The notes under the pieces: model-generated | Seen by the model: the letters and a program-made list of their open reading frames with translations, nothing else | What the model was told of the DNA's origin: nothing | Database searches by the model: none | Part shown: positions 1-8,919 of the stretch, in pieces | Layout of the letters: every line of letters starts with the position of its first letter | Position numbering within the stretch: the first letter of the stretch is position 1 | From: Alphaproteobacteria bacterium | Lineage (GTDB): Bacteria > Pseudomonadota > Alphaproteobacteria > Micavibrionales > Micavibrionaceae | DNA length: 33,354 nt | Direction: 5' to 3' | NCBI GenBank assembly: GCA_025451095.1 | Contig: JANWLB010000070.1 | Location: 1-33,354 of the forward strand | Program-made: the position numbers and the translations under genes

Positions 1-744
1 AACGTGGCCATAGGACCGTTCTGCCACGTGGGGCCGCATGTTCGCCTGGGCGATGACGTCACGCTGCATTCCCACGTCGTTATGGCGGGCCGGACGACAG
101 TAGGCGCGGGCACGCGCATCTATCCCTTCGCTTCCCTTGGCCATGCGCCGCAGGACCTGAAATACGGCAACGAACCGTCAGAGCTGATTATCGGCAAGAA
201 CAATACGATCCGTGAGCATGTAACCATGAATCCGGGTACTGAAGGCGGCGGCATGAAAACGACCGTCGGCGATAACGGCCTGTTCATGATGGCGTGTCAT
301 ATCGCGCATGATTGCCAGATTGGCAGCAATGTCATCATGGCGAACAACGCCACGCTCGGCGGGCATGTGACAGTCGGCGACCACGCGGTAATCGGTGGTC
401 TGGCGGCCGTGCATCAGTTTGTGCGGATCGGGGCGCATGCCGTGATCGGCGGTATGTCAGCGGTAGAGAATGATGTCATTCCTTTCGGCCGCGTTAAGGG
501 AGAACGTGCGTTTCTGGCGGGGCTCAACCTGATCGGGCTGGAGCGCCGGGGATTCACCAAGGATGAAATCAGAACTTTGCAGCGTGCCTTTAACCAGCTC
601 TTCGGTGACGAGGGAACGCTGGAGCAGCGGCTGGAGAGCGTCGAGCGCGATTTTTCGGATCAGTCCCTTGTGACCGAAATCGTCAGTTTTGCCCGAAGCA
701 AGACAAGGTTTCCCTTATGTCAGCCGCCGCGAAAAGCCGCTTGA
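1..744 (+). CDS. lpxA: UDP-N-acetylglucosamine acyltransferase LpxA, 5'-truncated by the window edge
   Basis: Left-handed beta-helix hexapeptide repeats and 'HIAHDCQIGSNVIMANNATLGGHVTVGDHAVIGGLAAVHQFVRIG', typical of LpxA. The reading frame is open to base 1 and the usual N-terminus is missing, so the GTG at 4 is not the real start. lpxI and lpxB follow. Confidence 0.95.
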   Translation, partial: NVAIGPFCHVGPHVRLGDDVTLHSHVVMAGRTTVGAGTRIYPFASLGHAPQDLKYGNEPSELIIGKNNTIREHVTMNPGTEGGGMKTTVGDNGLFMMACHIAHDCQIGSNVIMANNATLGGHVTVGDHAVIGGLAAVHQFVRIGAHAVIGGMSAVENDVIPFGRVKGERAFLAGLNLIGLERRGFTKDEIRTLQRAFNQLFGDEGTLEQRLESVERDFSDQSLVTEIVSFARSKTRFPLCQPPRKAA

Positions 745-1592
745 GCAGCCTTAAAGATATAAAAGTTCTGGGTGTCATTGCCGGTGCCGGCAATCTGCCA
801 GCACGCCTGCTTGCAGCCTGTGACATGGCAGGTATCGAAGTGTTCGTCGTTGGCTTTGAGGGACAGACCGACCGGTCACTCATGGCCGGGCGCAATCATT
901 TATACGTCCGCCTGGGTGCGGCCGGCCAAACGATCTCTACTTTGAAAGCTCATGACATCCGCGATCTGGTGATGATTGGCTCGATCCGCAGACCCAGCAT
1001 TGCCGAGCTGCGCCCCGATCTGCGCACGGCGCGGTTTTTTGCCAGGCTGGGCTGGCGGGCGCTGGGAGATGACGGCCTGCTGAAGGCTGTACGCAAGGAG
1101 CTGGAGAGTGACGGGTTTATTTTGCACGGTATACAGGAATTTGCCAGCGGCCTTCTGACGCCCGAAGGCGCGATTGGCCGCATCAAGCCGAAAAAATCAG
1201 ACTGGCGTGACATTGAGCGGGGCATTGAAATATCGCAGGCCATTGGCCGCTTTGATGTCGGTCAGTCTGTGATCGTGCAGGAAGGCATCGTTCTGGGCGT
1301 GGAAGGCGTGGAGGGCACGGACGAACTGATACGCCGATGTTCAGCCTATCGCCGCAAGGGGCAGGGGGGCGTACTGGTCAAGACCTGCAAGCCGGGACAG
1401 GACCGTGATCTTGATCTGCCGGCTATTGGACCCGACACGGTACAGCTGTGCGCGGAGGCCGGGTTCGGCGGGATTGTGGTTCAGGCAGGGCACAGCCTGA
1501 TGCTCGATCCGCAAGGCGTGGCCCAGTTGGCCGACAGGTATAAAATATTTGTCATCGCCCTGGATCTGACACGCAAAGATCATGCCGTCTAA
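717..1592 (+). CDS. lpxI: UDP-2,3-diacylglucosamine pyrophosphatase LpxI (DUF1009 family)
   Basis: 'LGVIAGAGNLPARLLAACDMAGIEVFVVGFEGQTD' N-terminus; located between lpxA and lpxB; overlaps lpxA by 28 bp. Confidence 0.92.
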   Translation: MSAAAKSRLSSLKDIKVLGVIAGAGNLPARLLAACDMAGIEVFVVGFEGQTDRSLMAGRNHLYVRLGAAGQTISTLKAHDIRDLVMIGSIRRPSIAELRPDLRTARFFARLGWRALGDDGLLKAVRKELESDGFILHGIQEFASGLLTPEGAIGRIKPKKSDWRDIERGIEISQAIGRFDVGQSVIVQEGIVLGVEGVEGTDELIRRCSAYRRKGQGGVLVKTCKPGQDRDLDLPAIGPDTVQLCAEAGFGGIVVQAGHSLMLDPQGVAQLADRYKIFVIALDLTRKDHAV

Positions 1593-2787
1593 GTCCGGTC
1601 CACTGCGCGTATTTATCATCGCGGGCGAGGCGTCGGGCGATCTTTTGGGCGCGCGCCTGATGAAGGCACTGAAATCACGGTACGGAAATGTTTCAGGTGT
1701 TTCCTTTTCGGGTGTGGGCGGCGCCGCCATGAAAGCCGAAGGTCTGGAGTCCCTGTTTTCTGTCGAGGACATCTCTGTGATGGGCGTAGCCGAAGTTTTG
1801 CCAAGCCTCGGAAAAATCCTGAAGCGTATGCGGCAGACGGGAGAGGTTTTGGAACAGGAGAAACCAGATATTCTCGTGACGATTGATTCACCCGACTTTA
1901 ACTTTCGTGTCGTTCGTAAACTGCGCCGCAGGATGGAAAGCCTGCCTTTGATGGTTCATTACGTGGCGCCGACGGTCTGGGCATGGCGTCCGAAACGGGC
2001 GGCCAAGATAGCAAGGCTCTATGACGGGCTGATTTGTCTGTTTCCTTTCGAGCCGCCTTATTTTTTGAAGGAAGGACTGAAGGCCCGGTTCTGCGGTCAC
2101 CCGGTTCTGGAGGCGGGGCTTGACGATGCCGATGGCGGCGCCCTGCGTGCCCGGCTGGGGATTCCCGCGAATGCGCCGGTGCTGGGTTTTTTTCCCGGCA
2201 GCCGCAAAGGCGAACTGAAGCGCACGGGACCCGTGCTGCGGGCGGCGGCTTTTAAGACTGTGGCGCATAAAAAGGAAGCGCATATTTTGTGTCTCACACT
2301 GCCGCATCTTGAAGAAAAGGTGCGGGCGCTTTTGCAGGACAGTCCGTGTCCGGTGCATGTTGTGACGGATTTTCAGCGCAAGGGGGATGTCTTCGCCGCT
2401 CTCGATGCCGCTGTGGCTACGTCCGGCACGATCGGACTGGAATTGGCGGTGGCAGGCGTGCCGCACGTGATTGGTTACCGGATGAGCCTTTTAAGCTGGA
2501 GTCTGATCCGCTGGCGGATCAAGGCGCCTTACGCGCATCTGGGCAATATTCTTCTTAACCGGCTGGTGGTGCCGGAATGTCTTCAGCAGGAGTGCACGGC
2601 GGAGAAGATTGGACTTTTTCTTGAACCTTTACTTGAAGGCGCGACGGCGGAGGCAGCGGCGCAAAGGCAGGCTTTCGTTCGCCTGAAAGACAGTTTGCGT
2701 GGTGCGGGCGGCGAGGCGCCTTCGGCGCAGGCGGCCGCGTTCATACTCGATCTGTATGGGGAGAAGCGTCAGCCAGCCGGGCTGTAA
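1582..2787 (+). CDS. lpxB: Lipid-A-disaccharide synthase
   Basis: 'VFIIAGEASGDLLGARLMKAL', 'YVAPTVWAWRPKRAAKIA', 'GTIGLELAVAGVPHVIGYRMS'; overlaps lpxI by 11 bp. Confidence 0.96.
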   Translation: MPSKSGPLRVFIIAGEASGDLLGARLMKALKSRYGNVSGVSFSGVGGAAMKAEGLESLFSVEDISVMGVAEVLPSLGKILKRMRQTGEVLEQEKPDILVTIDSPDFNFRVVRKLRRRMESLPLMVHYVAPTVWAWRPKRAAKIARLYDGLICLFPFEPPYFLKEGLKARFCGHPVLEAGLDDADGGALRARLGIPANAPVLGFFPGSRKGELKRTGPVLRAAAFKTVAHKKEAHILCLTLPHLEEKVRALLQDSPCPVHVVTDFQRKGDVFAALDAAVATSGTIGLELAVAGVPHVIGYRMSLLSWSLIRWRIKAPYAHLGNILLNRLVVPECLQQECTAEKIGLFLEPLLEGATAEAAAQRQAFVRLKDSLRGAGGEAPSAQAAAFILDLYGEKRQPAGL

Positions 2788-2789
2788 CG

Positions 2790-3320
2790 CTATTCCTTCT
2801 TTTTGGCGCCTTCGGGCTTTTTCTTGGCGGCCGGTTTGGCGGCAGCTTTTTCAGCCTTTTCGGCAGCCGGCTTTTCAGCGGCAGCCTTCTTCGGCTTGTC
2901 GGCCTTCGGCGCGGCGGCCTGCGAGGTCATATCTTCGCCCTCGCCCTCAAAGCCGTGGCCAGAGGTGCGCTCGGAAATACGGGCTGAACGACCGCGGAGG
3001 TCGCGCAGATAGTACAGTTTCGCCCTGCGGACGGAACCGCGGCGGACGAGCTCGATGCTGTCGATGCTGGGGCTGTAGAGGGGGAATACCCGCTCGACAC
3101 CTTCGCCGTAGCTGATTTTACGTACCGTGAAGTTGGCGTTCAGACTGCTGTGGCCGGCGCGGCCGATGCAGACCCCTTCATAAGCCTGGATACGCTCGCG
3201 GTCACCTTCGCGAATCTTCAGATTGACGATCAGGGTGTCGCCCGGAGAAAACTCAGGTATCTGCTTGTTCTGAGATACCTTTTTCAGTTCCTTGGCTTCA
3301 AATTTCTGAAGCGTGTTCAT
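2790..3320 (-). CDS. rplS: 50S ribosomal protein bL19 with Ala/Lys-rich C-terminal extension
   Basis: '[33 protein letters not shown]...[37 protein letters not shown]' is canonical L19; the tail is low complexity ([30 protein letters not shown]). Confidence 0.96.
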   Translation of the reverse strand: MNTLQKFEAKELKKVSQNKQIPEFSPGDTLIVNLKIREGDRERIQAYEGVCIGRAGHSSLNANFTVRKISYGEGVERVFPLYSPSIDSIELVRRGSVRRAKLYYLRDLRGRSARISERTSGHGFEGEGEDMTSQAAAPKADKPKKAAAEKPAAEKAEKAAAKPAAKKKPEGAKKKE

Positions 3321-3531
3321 GGTACTATTCCTTTCCCTTATCAGAGCCCGAAATTGGCTTTTTTTCTAAAGCCAGCGGCCCGTTTGTCATTTTTACGGGT
3401 TAAAAACAGTGCATTTTGTACAGGCCCGGCCATGCAAATGCAAGCATTTATTAGCGTTTAACTACTTCTTTGCATTTGGCTGGCAAGATGGCACAATAAG
3501 AGCAGGATTCACTCCGGGGTCTTTTTCAGCT

Positions 3532-4197
3532 ATGCGCCATCAAATCACTGTCTTTCTTTCGTTTTTTGTACTTTTGGGAGCCTGCCTGACGGCGGGGACG
3601 GCTCATGCTGATTACTTCGTCTGGCGTGACGTCAAGACAGGCCTTTCGCTGTCGTTTCCCGATACCTGGCACAGGGTCAGCAATGCCGATCACAACGATA
3701 TCCTGACCATCATGCCGCCTTCGGGGCGGGCGCAGGCTTCCTGCCGCGTCAGAGGCTGGGAAGACGGGCGGCACCTGATCTATCCGCAGCGTTTCAACTC
3801 AGCCATCCAGAAGATCGATTTCAGCCTGAGTTTCTGGGATAACTATCTTCAGGAATATGACAATCATCAGATTTACAACATGCAGGATTCCGCCGGTCTC
3901 GGGCGCGGCTACGCTGGTTATGCCATTGCCGGTTACCAGAGTCCGGTTCCCGGTCCCTTCATGGATCGTAAGGCGCTGATGTCTGCCGCCCTCTATAACG
4001 GCGAGGTCTATGTTCTGGAGTGCTCGGCCCATGCCGATGCGTTTGACCAGTGGAAGGGGCGCTTCCTGAGCATCGCGCACTCCATCGACTTCAACAAGGC
4101 CTACCATGAGCTGTATGTGGGCAACTACCGTGACTTCATGGATGACCCCCGCATCCAGTTCAAGGGCGCTGAAGGCGACGATTCGGTTCTGTACTGA
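3532..4197 (+). CDS. Secreted hypothetical protein (possibly PsbP/DUF1795-like fold)
   Basis: ORF with a clear signal peptide when started at the internal ATG 3532 (MRHQITVFLSFFVLLGACLTAGTAHA). 'TGLSLSFPDTWHRV' resembles PsbP-like openings; the family call is inference. Confidence 0.7.
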   Translation: MRHQITVFLSFFVLLGACLTAGTAHADYFVWRDVKTGLSLSFPDTWHRVSNADHNDILTIMPPSGRAQASCRVRGWEDGRHLIYPQRFNSAIQKIDFSLSFWDNYLQEYDNHQIYNMQDSAGLGRGYAGYAIAGYQSPVPGPFMDRKALMSAALYNGEVYVLECSAHADAFDQWKGRFLSIAHSIDFNKAYHELYVGNYRDFMDDPRIQFKGAEGDDSVLY

Positions 4198-4268
4198 GCT
4201 CCGGGCGTTTTCCTGACGCCCTCTGCCTTTTTCCAGGCCATATGCTGCACTTTGAGTGTTTGTGAATT

Positions 4269-5180
4269 ATGCAGGTCTATCTGCCCATCGCGGAAATGGC
4301 TGTACGGGGCGAGGCAATTTTGCTTCTGGGCGGCCTTGTCGGATTCATGTCCGGTGTTTTCGGTGTTGGCGGCGGATTTCTGACCACACCACTTCTGATT
4401 TTCATGGGATTGCCGCCCGCCATCGCGGTAGGCACACAAGTCAGCCAGCTGGTGGCATCCAGCCTTACGGGAACGCTGGGGCATTTCCTGCGCGGCAATG
4501 TTGATACGAAAATGGGCAGCGTCATGCTGGCGGGAAGCCTGCCCGGTGCGATTTTCGGCATGCTGATCTTTAGGATTTTGCAGTATTTTGGCCAGATCGA
4601 TATTGTCATTCCCGTACTTTACATTGTCATGCTGGGCGGTATGGGCGCCCTGATGCTCTTCGAGAGTTTCGAGTCCGTCTGGCGCAAGGCCAAACCAAAA
4701 GCGGAGACTTTGCCGTTCTGTCAGCGGCCCTTATTCGAGCGTCTGCCACACAAGATGAAATTTCCCCGGTCGAGCCTTCACGTCAGCGCCTTTGTCCCGG
4801 CGGGCATAGGTTTTGTAGGTGGTCTTCTTGTGTCCGGTATGGGCGTTGGCGGTGGTTTTTTCCTCGTTCCGGCCATGATCTACATATTGGGCATGCCGAC
4901 ACTCATGGCGGTGGGTACGTCGCTGTTCCAGATCATGCTCACAAGTATGTTCGTGACGATCCTGCATTCTGTTACAAGCCACACGGTCGATCTGGTGCTG
5001 GCGTTTTTCCTGATTACCGGAGCGGCGATCGGCGCGCAGGCAGGCGTGCGGTTCGCGCGCAAGATTCCGGCCGTCTATGCGCGGTTTTTGCTGGCCACGC
5101 TTCTGCTGCTTGTCAGTTTCGAGCTTTCTGCCCAGTTGTTCATCCATCCAGCCGACGTCTATACGACGGAGGTCAGATGA
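4269..5180 (+). CDS. Sulfite exporter TauE/SafE (TSUP) family permease
   Basis: 'GGLVGFMSGVFGVGGGFLTTPLLIFMGLPPAIAVGTQ' and the repeated 'GFVGGLLVSGMGVGGGFFLVPAMIYILGMPTLMAVGTSLF'; multiple TM segments. Confidence 0.92.
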   Translation: MQVYLPIAEMAVRGEAILLLGGLVGFMSGVFGVGGGFLTTPLLIFMGLPPAIAVGTQVSQLVASSLTGTLGHFLRGNVDTKMGSVMLAGSLPGAIFGMLIFRILQYFGQIDIVIPVLYIVMLGGMGALMLFESFESVWRKAKPKAETLPFCQRPLFERLPHKMKFPRSSLHVSAFVPAGIGFVGGLLVSGMGVGGGFFLVPAMIYILGMPTLMAVGTSLFQIMLTSMFVTILHSVTSHTVDLVLAFFLITGAAIGAQAGVRFARKIPAVYARFLLATLLLLVSFELSAQLFIHPADVYTTEVR

Positions 5181-5932
5181 TAAAGCGCCCGCGCCTTTTT
5201 GTGCTGTTCGTTTTTTCGCTGTTGTTGTGGCCTGTGCCGGGTGGCGCTGAAAACGGGCGGCTCCTGACCGTCGATCTGGCTGAGAGACATATTGACATTA
5301 CCACCGGCTTTAACGGTGCGCGTCTCTCGGTGTTTGGCGTGCGTGAGCAGGCGGGCGACATTGCCGTGGTCGTGAGAGGGCCTGAGCGCGAGATGGTTGT
5401 ACGGCGCAAGGACCCCGTGATGGGTGTGTGGCTGAACCGCAAGTCGGTGACTTTCGATGATGTTCCCGTGTATTATGATTTTGCCTTAAGCCGGCCGGAG
5501 AGCCGCCTGGCGTCCCCGGCGACGCTGGAGGCGAAGGGGATAGGCTTTGACTCGCTGCACTTTGTTGCGCCGGGCTGGGAGGACGAAGAGACGCTGGGGC
5601 GCTTTCGTGAGGCGCTAATCCGCAACAAGCAGACGGAAGGTCATTTTCCTCTCAATCAGAAAAACATCACTTTCCTGAGCGAGAATTTTTTTCGCACAGA
5701 ATTTTATTTCCCTGCCGATGTGCCGACAGGAAATTACACCATAACGACATATCTGTTCCGTGACGGGGAAATCATTGATTCACACAAAACACAGTTGCGC
5801 GTGGCGCAGGTCGGATTCAGCGCCCGCGTTCTTCAGTTTGCCTACAACCAAGGCCTTGCCTATGGCCTTACCGCCGTTTTTATGGCAGTTATGGCGGGAC
5901 TGGCGGCGCACACGTTCCTGCGGAGGGATTAA
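5177..5932 (+). CDS. TIGR02186 / Alph_Pro_TM family membrane protein
   Basis: Signal peptide, 'LLTVDLAERHIDITTGFNGARLSVFG...VVVRGPEREMVVRRKDPVMGVWLNRKSVTFDDVPVYYDFALSRP', C-terminal TM. Start overlaps the TSUP stop. Confidence 0.85.
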   Translation: MIKRPRLFVLFVFSLLLWPVPGGAENGRLLTVDLAERHIDITTGFNGARLSVFGVREQAGDIAVVVRGPEREMVVRRKDPVMGVWLNRKSVTFDDVPVYYDFALSRPESRLASPATLEAKGIGFDSLHFVAPGWEDEETLGRFREALIRNKQTEGHFPLNQKNITFLSENFFRTEFYFPADVPTGNYTITTYLFRDGEIIDSHKTQLRVAQVGFSARVLQFAYNQGLAYGLTAVFMAVMAGLAAHTFLRRD

Positions 5933-5935
5933 AGC

Positions 5936-6454
5936 TTGAGCGAAACAACGCAGCAAGACACGGCTGGTGTACCGGCAAAGGGGCGGCGGGGCGATGGCGG
6001 CGTTTATCTCGTTGTGGCCGATGAGACTGACGAGTTTAACCTGGCGCTTCGTTATGCAGCGCGGCTGGCCCGCCTGAACCGGGGCCATGTTTGTATACTG
6101 CACGTCATTACGATCGAGGATTTTCAGCACTGGCCGCAGATTGAGGAAAAAATCCGTACGGAATTGCGCGCGGAGGCGGAGCGCCGTGTCCTTAATAACG
6201 CGCGCAAAGTCCATGAGCTGACCGGGCAGTGTCCCGGCATCTATATACGCGAGGGGAGCAGGGCGGATTCACTGGTGGACGTCATTAACGAGGATATGGC
6301 TATTCGCATGCTGATCCTGGGCGGCGGGATGCACCCGACAGGCCCCGGCCCGCTGGTCAGCCATTTTACCGGCAAAGGGCTGGGGCGTCTGCGGGTGCCG
6401 ATCGTGGTCGTTCCCGGACATCTGGATCCAAAAAAAATCGACGCCATTACTTGA
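5936..6454 (+). CDS. Universal stress protein (UspA) family
   Basis: 'VYLVVADETDEFNLALRYAARLARLNRGHVCILHVI' and a C-terminal 'VSHFTGKGLGRLRVPIVVVPG'; likely TTG start. Confidence 0.8.
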   Translation: MSETTQQDTAGVPAKGRRGDGGVYLVVADETDEFNLALRYAARLARLNRGHVCILHVITIEDFQHWPQIEEKIRTELRAEAERRVLNNARKVHELTGQCPGIYIREGSRADSLVDVINEDMAIRMLILGGGMHPTGPGPLVSHFTGKGLGRLRVPIVVVPGHLDPKKIDAIT

Positions 6455-6495
6455 TTTTTTTGTGCGGTGGCCTCATATACGAGGAACAGAGCACC

Positions 6496-7068
6496 ATGTT
6501 TATTCAAACCGAACAGACACCAAATCCTGATACGTTGAAATTCCTTCCCGGGCAGCCCGTGATGGTAAGGGGCACGGCTGAGTTCAGATCGCCTGGACAG
6601 GCCGCGCGCTCGCCGCTGGCGCAAAGGATTTTATCCATACCCGGCGTGGCGGGTGTATTTCTGGGCTCTGACTTCATTTCCGTGACCCGGGAGCCGGGTA
6701 CTGAATGGTCGTTCCTGCGCACCCTCGTTCTGGGCGAGATCATGCAGCACTTTGTTTCCGGTCTGCCGGTGATTGAATTGGGCGGCGCAGATGACGGGAC
6801 GGAGGATGCGGCTCCGCACGAACGGGATGAGATCACGCTGCAGATTATCGAGCTTCTGGATACGCGGGTACGGCCTGCTGTGGCGGCTGATGGCGGCGAT
6901 ATAAATTTTGTCCGTTTCGATGACGGCATTGTCTATCTCCGCATGAAGGGCGCTTGTTCAGGATGCCCCAGCGCAACGGTCACGCTTAAGAACGGCATCG
7001 AGAGCATGCTGCGCCATTACGTGCCGGAAGTTGTCGAAGTGCGCGCTGTAGAAGAAGGGCTCCTCTGA
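6496..7068 (+). CDS. NifU family Fe-S scaffold protein (Nfu N-terminal domain plus CxxC NifU domain)
   Basis: 'MFIQTEQTPNPDTLKFLPGQPV' N-terminus and 'DGIVYLRMKGACSGCPSATVTLKNGIESMLRHYVPEV'. Start set at ATG 6496. Confidence 0.94.
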   Translation: MFIQTEQTPNPDTLKFLPGQPVMVRGTAEFRSPGQAARSPLAQRILSIPGVAGVFLGSDFISVTREPGTEWSFLRTLVLGEIMQHFVSGLPVIELGGADDGTEDAAPHERDEITLQIIELLDTRVRPAVAADGGDINFVRFDDGIVYLRMKGACSGCPSATVTLKNGIESMLRHYVPEVVEVRAVEEGLL

Positions 7069-7072
7069 ACTT

Positions 7073-8215
7073 CTAATCCGACGTGATGTTTTTCTGGTCT
7101 GGATCTCTGTCTATGTCTGAATCCGGCTGGCCATCCTGATTCTGCGCGCCGGGCGTCGAAAAAAGAAACCCCAGCCAGCGCCAGCGCTGATCCTGCGGGT
7201 CGCCTCCGGGAACGGTTGCCGGCATGGTACAGTTGATGCGCGGACGAGTATCCTCGGAATTTTCCCTTATGCGCATTTCTATGCGGCTTTTTCCGATTGT
7301 CTCGAAATCAATTTTTCCCTGACCGGACAAAAAGCAGGACATTTTTTTTATCCCGCCTGCCAGTGCGCCGTCGACAGTGAATCCGATAGCCGGGTTTTCA
7401 GGGCTCAGAATGGTATCTCGCGGCTCGATATCGGCTGCAGGCAGCGGCAGGGCCCTGGCCACGAGGCGAAAACGGTCAAGATCGCCGTAATTTTCTGTCA
7501 TTGTGAAGCGGGGAATGTTGTACAAATCCGTTCCCGAATAGGCGACGCCCGATTGCTGGCCGAAAGCAGCTTCAAATCCCGAGTCGGCGACAATTGCTTT
7601 GTAGCGATTATTCATTTCCCCGAACGGGTAGGAGAACAACGTGGCCTCGACCCCTAGAGTTTCACGGAGGCAAGCCCGGGCCTTGTTGAGCTGGAGGCGG
7701 ATATCCTCGTCTCGCGCGGAGCTCAGGCGTATATAGCTGGCGGGGTGAAGCCCAAGAGTCACCAGCTTTTGATGGGAAAGCTTCTTCAGATCGCCCCAGC
7801 TCATGTATTCCATATCGTTGCGATCGGGATAATCTGTCGAGACAAATACCGTAAATGGAATATTGTTTTTCAGGAGCAGGGGAATGCCGCTTTCAAGTAC
7901 GGTACGGTAGGTGCCATCGAAGGTCAGGGCCACGGTATAGGGTGGCAGGGTCTTTCCCTGTTTGAGAGCGTCTACGAGGTCTGGCAGGGAGATAAAGTTG
8001 TAGTCGCCCTTCATAAGCTCATTGATATGATCCTGGAACTTGTCCGCCGTGATGCTGCCGGCCTGGTATTCTGTATCGCCAATACTTTGGTAGGCGAAAA
8101 TAACGGCCGCCGAGGAATCCTGGGGAACAGTTTCCTGCGCTGCTGCCGGCACGATATTTCCGGTCAAAAGCAGAAGTGCGAGGATTGTCTGTAAAAAGCG
8201 GCGCGGGATGTTCAT
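7073..8215 (-). CDS. Secreted polysaccharide deacetylase (NodB-like) family protein, atypical metal-binding motifs
   Basis: Signal peptide 'MNIPRRFLQTILALLLLTGNIVPAAAQ'; 'YTVALTFDGTYRTVLESGIPLLLKNNIPFTVFVSTDYP' and 'FSYPFGEMNNRYKAIV' match NodB-fold motifs. Confidence 0.85.
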   Translation of the reverse strand: MNIPRRFLQTILALLLLTGNIVPAAAQETVPQDSSAAVIFAYQSIGDTEYQAGSITADKFQDHINELMKGDYNFISLPDLVDALKQGKTLPPYTVALTFDGTYRTVLESGIPLLLKNNIPFTVFVSTDYPDRNDMEYMSWGDLKKLSHQKLVTLGLHPASYIRLSSARDEDIRLQLNKARACLRETLGVEATLFSYPFGEMNNRYKAIVADSGFEAAFGQQSGVAYSGTDLYNIPRFTMTENYGDLDRFRLVARALPLPAADIEPRDTILSPENPAIGFTVDGALAGGIKKMSCFLSGQGKIDFETIGKSRIEMRIRENSEDTRPRINCTMPATVPGGDPQDQRWRWLGFLFSTPGAQNQDGQPDSDIDRDPDQKNITSD

Positions 8216-8224
8216 GCGAAGCCG

Positions 8225-8253
8225 ACTATAGCCATATTCATGTAAAATGCCAA
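8225..8253 (-). promoter_or_regulatory. Sigma70-type promoter for the polysaccharide deacetylase-like gene
   Basis: On the minus strand TTGGCA (8253-8248), 17-nt spacer, TATAGT (8230-8225), 9 nt before ATG 8215. Confidence 0.6.
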
Positions 8254-8319
8254 TCTGATCTCTGCATTGACCTTTTTAATAAAAATCCTACAGTCAAAAT
8301 GGCATAAAACGAGGGCAAA

Positions 8320-8919
8320 ATGACGGCTGAAAGCAGGATTTTAGATGACCGGAGCCTGGATATACTCTTCAGGGAGGCGCGAACGCTCCGCTCATGGAAA
8401 AAGCAGGATGTTTCCGACGTTCTGATCAGGGCCATGTACGATCTTTTCAAGCTGGGCCCGACGAGCGCGAATTGCTGTCCGGCGCGGGTAGTGTTTGTCA
8501 AATCCGCGAGCGCCAAGGAAAGGCTAAAGCCGCATCTGGATTCAGGGAATGTTGAAAAGACAATGACGGCGCCTGTCACGGCCGTTATTGCCTGCGATCT
8601 CAAATTCTATGAACACATGGATTTTCTGGCACCAGGAAAAAATCTTCGTAAATGGTTTGAAAATGATGCTCCGCAGATCGAGCCGACGGCACGGCGCAAT
8701 GGCACGCTGCAGGGCGCTTATCTGTTGCTGGCGGCGCGTGCCCTGGGTCTTGATTGCGGGCCGATGTCCGGCTTTAACAAGGAAGGCGTCAGGAAAGAGT
8801 TCTTTCCGGAGGGCGGGGTCGAGGTCGATTTTCTGTGCAATATTGGCTATGGCGACCGGACGGGTCTCAAGCCGCGCCAGCCACGCCTTTCCTTTGATGA
8901 TGCCTGTGAAATTCTCTGA
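8320..8919 (+). CDS. Nitroreductase family protein, RutE/HadB-like (malonic semialdehyde reductase-like)
   Basis: 'FKLGPTSANCCPARVVFVKSASAKERLKPHLDSGNVEKTMTAPVTAVIACD...FLAPGKNLRKWFE' is a RutE-type pattern. Confidence 0.85.
   Translation: MTAESRILDDRSLDILFREARTLRSWKKQDVSDVLIRAMYDLFKLGPTSANCCPARVVFVKSASAKERLKPHLDSGNVEKTMTAPVTAVIACDLKFYEHMDFLAPGKNLRKWFENDAPQIEPTARRNGTLQGAYLLLAARALGLDCGPMSGFNKEGVRKEFFPEGGVEVDFLCNIGYGDRTGLKPRQPRLSFDDACEIL

Noticed and set aside
1888-2466. 192-aa minus-strand ORF inside lpxB
   Set aside because: Antisense shadow of a highly conserved gene with His/Arg-rich non-protein-like composition.
2803-3012. 69-aa + strand ORF ([31 protein letters not shown]) resembling a hydrophobic repeat protein
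   Set aside because: It is simply the antisense reading of the Lys/Ala-rich rplS tail.
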